DNA from: an uncultured Selenomonas sp.
GTDB taxonomy: Bacteria; Bacillota; Negativicutes; Selenomonadales; Selenomonadaceae
Length of the DNA: 5,118 nucleotides
Direction of reading: 5' to 3'
NCBI GenBank assembly: GCA_938045435.1
Contig: CALIBA010000052.1
Coordinates: 1-5,118 of the forward strand
The stretch's first letter is position 1. Each line of letters opens with the position of its first letter. The notes beneath the pieces are model-generated. The model was given only the letters and a program-made list of their open reading frames with translations. It was not told the DNA's origin and made no database searches. Below, piece after piece: positions 1-5,118 of the stretch. The position numbers and the translations under genes were made by a program.

Positions 1-1616
1 AAGTCATCCTCAATGAGCCCCCGCAAGAGAATCATCGCAGTGACATAGATACCACAGCCAAAAAATACGGCACCGAACGTCGATATGGCTGCAATCTGCC
101 ACCATGCCATTGTCCACGTATAAAAAGCATAAATCGAAGCTGCCATAATTCCCGCTGCACATATCGTCTTAAGAAGTTGCAGGAACTCTATGCGGTAGCC
201 GATGAATCGATAAATAAAATACAGATTGATAAGTGCAGCAACGCCCATATCTGCTGCCGTCGCCCACGCAGCGCCCATGATACCAAGCCACGGGATTGCC
301 GTTAGATGCCAGTTTAAAAAGACCTTTGCTACTGCTGCAAGGAGCATATTGACCATGGGAATTGTCGGATGCCCTAGTCCCTGAAGAATCCCAGTAGATA
401 CCTGATGCAGACCAAGCAGGATGATACTCACAGCAGAAATCATAACCGCAGGGCCCGCGCCTGGTGCATTATAGATCAGCGAAGAAATCGGTGTTGCAAG
501 CATAAAAACGATAACAAAAGCTGGAAAGCAAACAAAATTCGAAATACGTACAGAAGCTGCTGTTTGGTTGTAAACACGTGTACTATCGCCAAGGACCCGT
601 GATTCTGAAATCGCCGGAACAATACTCATCGCCATAGACGCTGTGAGTATCGTTGCAAGATTCACGAGAGGAACTGCCATGCCATTCAGATAACCAAAGA
701 GTTCCGTTGCTTCACTGATGCTGTATCCTGCTGCTTCAAGACGTTGTGGAACAATCATAAGATCGAGATTTGAGACGACGGGCAACATGATGCTAGCAGC
801 TGATACTGGTAGCGCCAGCTTAAAAATACGCCTTATAATAGAGCAACGGGATTCATAATCAGCCCCCGACAAAGGCTTTAGATCCGTGCCATAGTCACGC
901 ACGATATCCCGATCGAGCCTTATGTGAAAATAGATCAGTACAATTAGTCCCGTCACTGCTCCGGCAAATGCACCGAGTGAAGCCCCTGCTGCTGCATAAT
1001 CCAATCCCCACGGCATAAGCACGCTCGCGAGCACAATCATCGTCACTACACGGAATATTTGCTCTACAATCTGCGATACCGCTGTCGGCGTCATACGCTG
1101 CCACCCTTGCAGATAGCCACGAGAGCTTGCAAGCAATGTCACGAAAAAAACCGTAGGCGCAAGTACGACAACGGCTTTATATGCGCGTGCATCACGAATG
1201 AGTTGCCAGTCAATCAGCCAATCCGCAGCAAGATATGTTAAAATTGAAAAAAATATCCCCGTAAAGAGCATGAGCATCATGGAGATGCGAAATACACGTT
1301 TTGCCCCATAGATGTCTCTTAATGCAACACGTTCTGCTGTAATGATAGAAATAGCGACAGGAACGCCTGCCTGAGACACTGTCATAGCAAAAAAATATAT
1401 GGGAAAAGCCATCTGGTAAAGCCCGATCCCTTCACCGCCAAGAATGCGGGATACGAAGATCCAGTTTAATGAGCCGATCACCTTGACGACAAAACCTGCA
1501 ATCGTTAAGACAAAAGTTCCTTTGAGAAAGGATTCTCCCTTACTGCTTTTCCCTTCAGCAACATCTATCTCACGAATGAGAAACACCGCCTCAATCTGAT
1601 ATTTGATCTTATACAT
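1..1616 (-). CDS. SpoVB-family lipid-linked polysaccharide/peptidoglycan precursor flippase (MOP superfamily), C-terminus cut by window edge
   Basis: I translated 538 codons without a stop from the ATG at 1616-1614 to the left edge. The product is a polytopic membrane protein with about 12-14 hydrophobic segments, beginning around residues 33-55. Family signatures are FLKGTFVLTIAGFVVKVIGS (residues 30-49), the RILGGEGIGLYQMAFPIY stretch (57-74), and GYLQGWQRMTPTAVSQIVEQ (167-186). These match the SpoVB/polysaccharide-biosynthesis branch of the MOP flippases, related to MurJ and MATE. Known family members move undecaprenyl-linked precursors across the cytoplasmic membrane. The substrate here cannot be told from sequence, and SpoVB homologues also occur in non-sporulating Bacillota, so no sporulation role is implied. 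SpoVB proteins are usually about 520-540 residues, so probably only a short cytoplasmic tail is missing. The start is uncertain. An in-frame TAG directly precedes the ATG, there is no clear Shine-Dalgarno sequence, and the N-terminus is about 28 charged residues longer than typical. A GTG at 1586-1584, preceded by GAGG, is an alternative. Confidence 0.9.
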   Translation of the reverse strand, partial: MYKIKYQIEAVFLIREIDVAEGKSSKGESFLKGTFVLTIAGFVVKVIGSLNWIFVSRILGGEGIGLYQMAFPIYFFAMTVSQAGVPVAISIITAERVALRDIYGAKRVFRISMMLMLFTGIFFSILTYLAADWLIDWQLIRDARAYKAVVVLAPTVFFVTLLASSRGYLQGWQRMTPTAVSQIVEQIFRVVTMIVLASVLMPWGLDYAAAGASLGAFAGAVTGLIVLIYFHIRLDRDIVRDYGTDLKPLSGADYESRCSIIRRIFKLALPVSAASIMLPVVSNLDLMIVPQRLEAAGYSISEATELFGYLNGMAVPLVNLATILTASMAMSIVPAISESRVLGDSTRVYNQTAASVRISNFVCFPAFVIVFMLATPISSLIYNAPGAGPAVMISAVSIILLGLHQVSTGILQGLGHPTIPMVNMLLAAVAKVFLNWHLTAIPWLGIMGAAWATAADMGVAALINLYFIYRFIGYRIEFLQLLKTICAAGIMAASIYAFYTWTMAWWQIAAISTFGAVFFGCGIYVTAMILLRGLIEDD

Positions 1617-1643
1617 CTATTATGTAAGTTAAGATACTCTTGA

Positions 1644-1672
1644 ATTATAGCATATGCCTTCCCGTGTAGCAA
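1644..1672 (-). promoter_or_regulatory. Extended -10 promoter for the flippase gene
   Basis: On the minus strand, TTGCTA (1672-1667) is followed after 17 nt by a perfect TATAAT (1649-1644). The -10 is preceded by TG-N, making an extended -10 element. Transcription should begin near 1637, leaving a leader of only about 20 nt before the ATG at 1616. That leader has no recognisable ribosome binding site. A dedicated promoter suggests the flippase is transcribed independently of clpB. This is inferred from motif and spacing only. Confidence 0.65.
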
Positions 1673-1718
1673 TGTACATCATGTGTATCTGAAAGACTTT
1701 TCTATATGTTGATTTATG

Positions 1719-1767
1719 CAGAAAAGCTGACAGCATATCACCCAATAGGCAATATACTGTCAGCTTT
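1719..1767 (-). terminator. Probable intrinsic terminator of clpB
   Basis: An 11-bp perfect stem (AAAGCTGACAG at 1723-1733 pairing with CTGTCAGCTTT at 1757-1767) is followed inward by one C/A mismatch and four more A-T pairs. The loop is about 13 nt. It starts 12 nt after the clpB stop. Read in the clpB direction, the stem runs into TTTT then CTG, so the U-tract is short and partly supplied by the stem itself. It could act on the opposite strand too, but no plus-strand gene ends here. The stem is certain from sequence; termination efficiency is inferred. Confidence 0.7.
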
Positions 1768-1779
1768 ATAAATATAACA

Positions 1780-4353
1780 TTACTTTGTTTTGAATGTAAA
1801 ATGAGAGCCGTCAAAACCAATCTCTACAACATCGCCGCTGCGAATATCTCCTGCAATAATTCTTTTTGAAAGTGCCGTTTCAACTGTATGTGTGAGCAGT
1901 CGACGCAATGGACGTGCTCCAAAATCAGGATCAAATCCCTGTTCAGCGAGGGCAGCAAGGGCATTTCCATCCCATGTAAGCTCAATATCTGTTTGCAGTT
2001 CCAAACGTTTCCCAAATGCTGTAAGCATAATGTCTGCAATATGTCTCACATCATCTTTACTGAGCGCCTTGAACACAACTATGTCATCAACCCGATTAAG
2101 GAACTCTGGACGGAAATAGTCTTTAAGAAGTGTATGCACCGCCTCTGCAGCTGTCTCATAATCTTTGCTCAGGATCTCATGCGAACCGATATTGCTTGTC
2201 ATGATAATGACGGTGTTCTTAAAATCAATCACACGCCCTTTGCCATCTGTAAGGCGCCCATCATCAAGAATCTGAAGCAGTACATTAAATACATCACGGT
2301 GTGCTTTTTCAATCTCGTCCAACAAAACAACACTGTACGGACGACGACGAACAGCCTCTGTAAGCTGTCCTCCTTCATCATACCCAACATAGCCGGGAGG
2401 CGCTCCAATGAGACGAGAAACACTGTGCTTCTCCATATATTCACTCATATCAATGCGGATCATGCTTCGTTCATCATCAAAGAGTGCTTCTGCAAGTGTC
2501 TTGGCAAGTTCTGTTTTTCCAACACCTGTAGGCCCTAGAAATATGAACGAACCAATCGGTCGATGGGGGTCTTTGATTCCGGCACGCGCGCGTAAAATCG
2601 CCTCACTGACAACAGTTACAGCCTCATCCTGGCCAATAACACGCTTATGAAGAATGTCTTCCAGATGGAGCAGTTTCTCACGTTCGCCTGTCATCATCTT
2701 TGCAACAGGAATCCCCGTCCAACGACTGACAACACGTGCTATATCCTCCTCTCCGACCTCCTCTTTAAGCATCCGTTCACCTTCAGACTGGGCGGTAATC
2801 GTCGCTTCTTCTTCAGCAAGTTTTTTCTCAAGTTCAGGCATCTTGCCATATTTCAATTCAGAAGCACGTGCTAAATTTTGAGCACGCTCTGCAGCCTCCA
2901 TTTCTCCACGCACTTCATCCATCTCTTTCTTGATGGCCCTGACACGAAGAATAGACTGCTTCTCACCTTCCCATTTCTCTTGCAGTTTTTTCTCCTCCGC
3001 ATGGAGAGATTCTTTTTCTGCAATCAAAGCAGTGAGCTTTTCCTTTGATGTCTCATCCGTTTCCTTTTTCAGCGCCTCCTCCTCAATATCAAGCTGAAGA
3101 ATCTTACGGCGAATCTCATCAAGCGGCGCCGGCATAGACTCGATTTCCGTCCGCAGCTTTGCTGCTGCTTCATCAACCAAATCGATCGCCTTGTCTGGCA
3201 GGAACCGATCGGAGATATAACGATCGGATAGCATAGCAGCTGCTACAAGTGCTGCATCACGGATGCGAACACCATGGTGTACCTCATAACGCTCCTTCAG
3301 TCCCCGTAAAATAGAAATCGTGTCCTCGACACTGGGTTCCCCTACCATCACAGGTTGGAAACGCCGTTCCAGCGCCGTGTCTTTTTCGATATATTTCCGA
3401 TATTCATTTAGTGTCGTTGCACCAATACAACGCAGTTCTCCACGTGCAAGAAGTGGTTTTAGGAGATTCCCGGCATCCATAGCTCCTTCTGCTGCGCCTG
3501 CACCGACAACGGTATGTACCTCATCAATGAAGAGAAGAATCTGTCCTTCAGACTTCGCAATTTCATTCAGTACCCCCTTGAGACGCTCCTCGAACTCACC
3601 GCGAAACTTCGCACCTGCAACGAGTGCGCCCATATCAAGCGAATAAAGAGTTTTGTTCTTCAAAGACTCAGGAACATCTCCACCAACAATACGACGTGCA
3701 AGCCCCTCAACAATTGCTGTTTTGCCAACGCCGGGTTCACCAATGAGCACCGGATTGTTTTTGGTACGCCGTGATAGAATCTCAATGGTTCTTCGAATCT
3801 CTTCATCACGCCCTATCACGGGGTCAAGTTTATTCGCACGTGCTGCTGCCGTAAGATCGCGTCCATACTTTTCAAGGGACTGATACCCTTCCTCCGGATT
3901 ATCGCTTGTGACATTTTGTTTTCGATTTTTTTGAATTGCTGTCTGCACGGCGTTTTTGGTCAACCCAAACTCGCGTGCAATCGACTGTACTTCATCACTG
4001 CCGTCCGAAACAACCGCGAGAAGCAAATGTTCTGTTGATACATAGTCATCCTTCATTGACTTTGCAAATGCTTCTGCGCGCCCAAGAACACGCACCATAT
4101 CCATCCCCATACCAAGACGGTTTGTTCCACGCACACTCGGCAGATTCGAAAGCTCCTTTTCAAGCCGCGCTTTAAGCAGGGGGAGATCGGTTCCACAAAC
4201 CTCAAATATTGTCGCAAGCAACCCCTCCGGCTCCTTCGCAAGAGCAAGCAGTACATGTACTGATGTAATCTCCTGATGGTACCTCATGGCAGCAATTTGC
4301 TGTGCAGACTGTACTACCGAAAGGGTTCGTGTTGTATATTTATCCTGTTCCAT
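1780..4353 (-). CDS. clpB: ClpB, ATP-dependent protein disaggregase (Hsp100, AAA+ class I)
   Basis: This cytosolic hexameric AAA+ chaperone works with DnaK/DnaJ/GrpE to thread and rescue aggregated proteins after heat stress. The product is 857 residues, the usual ClpB length. Domains in order: a Clp N-domain (about 1-145). AAA-1 with Walker A GEPGVGKT (205-212), pore loop GAKFRGEF (247-254), Walker B ILLFIDE (272-278) and paired arginines R330/R331. A charged ClpB-type middle coiled coil (about 405-525). AAA-2 with Walker A GPTGVGKT (607-614), pore loop GYVG (654-657), Walker B VVLLDE (675-680), FLNRVD arginine (R754) and sensor-2 GARPLRR (812-818). All catalytic motifs are intact. The long middle domain separates it from ClpA and ClpC. 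Pore loop 1 has Phe250 where many ClpBs have Tyr. I chose the start at 4353 because GGAGGG lies 7 nt upstream. The longer frame's ATG at 4368 overlaps that site and would add only MEGNS. The gene is monocistronic, with its own promoter and a hairpin after the stop. Confidence 0.98.
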   Translation of the reverse strand: MEQDKYTTRTLSVVQSAQQIAAMRYHQEITSVHVLLALAKEPEGLLATIFEVCGTDLPLLKARLEKELSNLPSVRGTNRLGMGMDMVRVLGRAEAFAKSMKDDYVSTEHLLLAVVSDGSDEVQSIAREFGLTKNAVQTAIQKNRKQNVTSDNPEEGYQSLEKYGRDLTAAARANKLDPVIGRDEEIRRTIEILSRRTKNNPVLIGEPGVGKTAIVEGLARRIVGGDVPESLKNKTLYSLDMGALVAGAKFRGEFEERLKGVLNEIAKSEGQILLFIDEVHTVVGAGAAEGAMDAGNLLKPLLARGELRCIGATTLNEYRKYIEKDTALERRFQPVMVGEPSVEDTISILRGLKERYEVHHGVRIRDAALVAAAMLSDRYISDRFLPDKAIDLVDEAAAKLRTEIESMPAPLDEIRRKILQLDIEEEALKKETDETSKEKLTALIAEKESLHAEEKKLQEKWEGEKQSILRVRAIKKEMDEVRGEMEAAERAQNLARASELKYGKMPELEKKLAEEEATITAQSEGERMLKEEVGEEDIARVVSRWTGIPVAKMMTGEREKLLHLEDILHKRVIGQDEAVTVVSEAILRARAGIKDPHRPIGSFIFLGPTGVGKTELAKTLAEALFDDERSMIRIDMSEYMEKHSVSRLIGAPPGYVGYDEGGQLTEAVRRRPYSVVLLDEIEKAHRDVFNVLLQILDDGRLTDGKGRVIDFKNTVIIMTSNIGSHEILSKDYETAAEAVHTLLKDYFRPEFLNRVDDIVVFKALSKDDVRHIADIMLTAFGKRLELQTDIELTWDGNALAALAEQGFDPDFGARPLRRLLTHTVETALSKRIIAGDIRSGDVVEIGFDGSHFTFKTK

Positions 4354-4360
4354 ACTATTA

Positions 4361-4366
4361 CCCTCC
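4361..4366 (-). promoter_or_regulatory. Ribosome binding site that fixes the clpB start
   Basis: GGAGGG on the minus strand sits 7 nt before the ATG at 4353-4351, the ideal distance. The upstream in-frame ATG at 4368-4366 shares its G with this site and has no Shine-Dalgarno of its own, so it is unlikely to be used. Confidence 0.85.
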
Positions 4367-4393
4367 ATATCATCATTCTAACCTTTTCTGCTC

Positions 4394-4421
4394 ATTATAG
4401 CACAATAAGTCAAAAAGTCAA
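4394..4421 (-). promoter_or_regulatory. clpB promoter (housekeeping sigma type)
   Basis: TTGACT (4421-4416) and a perfect TATAAT (4399-4394) are separated by 16 nt on the minus strand. The transcript should start near 4387, giving a leader of about 34 nt before the ATG. A second TTGACT (4413-4408) lies inside the spacer but is too close to the -10 to serve it. The -35 lies wholly inside the left arm of the inverted repeat at 4404-4447. A near-consensus promoter covered by an operator suggests control by repression, not by an alternative sigma factor. Confidence 0.75.
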
Positions 4422-4447
4422 ATATAATTTTGATTTTTTGACTTATT
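4404..4447. promoter_or_regulatory. Large inverted-repeat operator between clpB and the thioredoxin gene
   Basis: The left arm AATAAGTCAAAAAGTCAAA (4404-4422) and the reverse complement of the right arm (4447-4429), AATAAGTCAAAAAATCAAA, agree at 18 of 19 positions around a 6-nt centre, TATAAT. Each arm carries two AGTCAAA-like heptads 8 nt apart (AGTCAAA at 4408 and 4416; AGTCAAA and AATCAAA on the other strand). The heptad resembles the CtsR half-site, whose known operator is two direct heptads with a 3-nt gap (10-nt period). Spacing and orientation here differ. The repeat covers the clpB -35 and lies upstream of the predicted start points on both sides, so it should act as DNA, not as an RNA hairpin. 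The repressor is not in the window. No CIRCE element (TTAGCACTC-N9-GAGTGCTAA) is present. Confidence 0.7.
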
Positions 4448-4505
4448 AACAGAAATGCGTTTACAAATATAAAGCAAAAACGAGTAAAAAGTTTTCTGGC
4501 TATAC

Positions 4506-4533
4506 TTGAAAAAGTGCTATTCTTTGATATGAT
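4506..4533 (+). promoter_or_regulatory. Promoter of the thioredoxin-like gene
   Basis: TTGAAA (4506-4511) and TATGAT (4528-4533) are 16 nt apart, each one base off consensus. Transcription should begin near 4540, leaving a leader of about 34 nt with a good ribosome binding site. Because the -10 lies downstream of the in-frame ATG at 4514, that longer start would not be carried on this transcript. Confidence 0.65.
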
Positions 4534-4558
4534 GGATAAGGTTCTATATTCATCATAT

Positions 4559-4564
4559 GGAGGG
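4559..4564 (+). promoter_or_regulatory. Ribosome binding site that fixes the thioredoxin-like start
   Basis: GGAGGG ends 9 nt before the ATG at 4574-4576, a workable spacing. The longer in-frame candidate at 4514 has no comparable site. The stretch ATATGGAGGGT here is identical to that preceding clpB on the other strand. Confidence 0.8.
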
Positions 4565-4573
4565 TTTTATGTT

Positions 4574-4882
4574 ATGAGTATCATTGAAGTGACGGAAGCA
4601 ACATTCGAAGCCGAGGTATTACAAGAAGAAAGATTTGTTGTTGTTGACTTTTGGGCAACTTATTGTATGCCTTGTCAAATGCTTACCCCCATTTTAGAAG
4701 AGCTTGCTGCCGAGCGGCCTGATATTAAATTCTGCAAAATCAACATGGAAGAGGCTCAAAGCATTGCAGAAAAATACGACATTATGACACTGCCTATTCT
4801 TATTTTTTTCAAAAATGGAAAAGTTGTCGATGAATCCATTGGTCTCATATCAAAAGAGCAGCTCCAGTCCTTTCTGCAATAA
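4574..4882 (+). CDS. Thioredoxin-fold protein with atypical YCMPC active site
   Basis: This is a 102-residue single-domain protein, close to the usual thioredoxin length (about 105), with no signal peptide, so cytosolic. Thioredoxin hallmarks are VVVDFWA (22-28, including the buried Asp25), the CxxC pair Cys31-Met-Pro-Cys34, Pro39 of the active-site helix, cis-Pro74 in MTLPILIFFKNGK (71-83), and Gly82/Gly90. These support a thiol-disulfide oxidoreductase role. Two departures stand out. The canonical WCGPC is YCMPC here, with Tyr30 for Trp and Met32 for Gly. There is also an extra cysteine, Cys54. The xPx dipeptide between the cysteines sets redox potential in this family, so its partner or potential may differ from housekeeping TrxA. 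It is divergent from clpB and convergent with hslU, with its own promoter. I withhold the symbol trxA because the motif is non-canonical and the genome may carry another thioredoxin. Confidence 0.93.
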   Translation: MSIIEVTEATFEAEVLQEERFVVVDFWATYCMPCQMLTPILEELAAERPDIKFCKINMEEAQSIAEKYDIMTLPILIFFKNGKVVDESIGLISKEQLQSFLQ

Positions 4883-4891
4883 AGTTTGCTT

Positions 4892-4923
4892 AAAAAATCA
4901 ATCAGACGATGTCCGTCATCTGA
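4892..4923 (-). terminator. Possible intrinsic terminator of hslU in the convergent gap
   Basis: The 22-nt sequence at 4902-4923 can fold with a 5-bp outer stem (TCAGA/TCTGA), one C/A mismatch and two to three inner pairs. Read on the minus strand, it is followed 4 nt later by six T residues (4897-4892). It lies about 47 nt after the hslU stop. The stem is short and imperfect, and no T-tract follows it on the plus strand, so it is unlikely to terminate the thioredoxin transcript. No better candidate is visible between 4883 and 4969. Confidence 0.4.
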
Positions 4924-4969
4924 AGGCAACAAAATCGAACACATGAAATTCATTGTTAAGGACTGTATT

Positions 4970-5118
4970 TTATAAAATAAACCGTGAAATATCATGGTCT
5001 CCTGCAATGTCTGCCAGACATTGATCCACATAAGCGGCATCAATGATAAATTCTTTTTCTGTAAGATCTGGTGCATCAAAGGAAATCTGTTCCAAGAGTT
5101 TTTCGAGGAGCGTATAGA
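4970..5118 (-). CDS. hslU: HslU (ClpY), ATPase subunit of the HslUV protease, C-terminal 48 residues only
   Basis: The minus-strand frame entering from the right edge encodes 48 residues ending in a TAA at 4972-4970. It starts YTLLEKLLEQISFDAPDL, continues through IIDAAYVDQCLADIAGD, and ends HDISRFIL. This matches the C-terminal small AAA+ subdomain of HslU, whose E. coli form ends in nearly the same EDLSRFIL tail. HslU is a cytosolic hexameric unfoldase that feeds substrates to the threonine protease HslV. Its last residues dock between HslV subunits to activate them, and that tail is intact here. The rest of the gene, with the Walker motifs and I-domain, lies beyond the window, so integrity upstream is unknown. 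In Bacillus-type operons codY follows clpY. Here the next gene is a convergent thioredoxin, so hslU appears to be the last gene of its transcript. Confidence 0.93.
   Translation of the reverse strand, partial: YTLLEKLLEQISFDAPDLTEKEFIIDAAYVDQCLADIAGDHDISRFIL

Noticed and set aside
405..1241. Small plus- and minus-strand frames inside 405-1241
   Set aside because: All are shadows of the flippase reading frame, which is continuous across this stretch and carries clear family motifs.
1629..1820. 63-codon minus-strand frame across the clpB/flippase gap
   Set aside because: It overlaps the clpB 3' end out of frame and runs through the terminator hairpin and the flippase promoter. No family features are visible.
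1888..2538. 216-codon plus-strand open frame opposite clpB, plus several smaller antisense frames across 1892-4175
   Set aside because: They lie wholly inside the strongly supported clpB gene, have no ribosome binding site, and their Cys/Ser/Arg-rich content looks like reverse-frame translation of clpB codons.
3903..3950. Internal start for a short ClpB isoform lacking the N-domain, as known in E. coli
   Set aside because: Around residues 140-160 I find no in-frame ATG or GTG (Val148 is GTC), so no start codon supports it.
4404..4422. Calling the AGTCAAA pair a canonical CtsR box
   Set aside because: The two direct heptads are separated by 1 nt, not the 3 nt of the known consensus, so I report it only as CtsR-like.
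4514..4573. Longer thioredoxin start adding 20 residues from the ATG at 4514
   Set aside because: The predicted -10 box (4528-4533) lies inside this extension, there is no ribosome binding site before 4514, and the ATG at 4574 has GGAGGG and gives normal thioredoxin length.
4756..5079. 107-codon minus-strand frame across the thioredoxin 3' end and the hslU tail
   Set aside because: It is out of frame with the recognisable HslU tail and antisense to the thioredoxin-like gene. It has no motif and crosses the likely terminator.

Overview
The window holds one side of a proteostasis neighbourhood from what looks like a low-to-moderate-GC Gram-positive-lineage bacterium (Bacillota). The evidence is a SpoVB-type MOP flippase, a full-length ClpB, an HslU tail, strong AGGAGG-like ribosome binding sites and consensus sigma-A-type promoters. 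A Selenomonas-like Negativicutes source is my best guess from the feel of the protein sequences. I cannot confirm it without a database search.

Layout, left to right. Positions 1-1616 (minus strand) are a SpoVB-family polytopic membrane flippase, cut by the left window edge just before its C-terminus. Positions 1617-1779 hold its extended -10 promoter and a strong hairpin that probably terminates clpB. Positions 1780-4353 (minus) encode a complete ClpB disaggregase of 857 residues. Its start is set by a perfectly spaced GGAGGG, five codons inside the longest open frame. Positions 4354-4573 are a divergent control region. It has a near-consensus clpB promoter, a 44-bp near-perfect inverted repeat overlapping that promoter's -35 box, and a separate promoter and ribosome binding site for the plus-strand gene. 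Positions 4574-4882 (plus) encode a 102-residue thioredoxin-fold protein with an unusual YCMPC active site. Positions 4883-4969 are a short convergent gap with a weak hairpin. Positions 4970-5118 (minus) are the last 48 codons of hslU (clpY), recognised by its diagnostic SRFIL terminus.

How the genes may work together: ClpB rescues aggregated proteins, HslU unfolds substrates for the HslV protease, and the small thioredoxin handles thiol/disulfide state. All three fit protein quality control under heat or oxidative stress. The flippase (lipid-linked cell-envelope precursor export) has its own promoter and appears functionally separate. No mobile element, CRISPR array, tRNA or rRNA is visible. 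I do not see a wholly new system. The most interesting signal is the palindromic operator built from AGTCAAA-like heptads. It resembles CtsR half-sites but not their known spacing or orientation.
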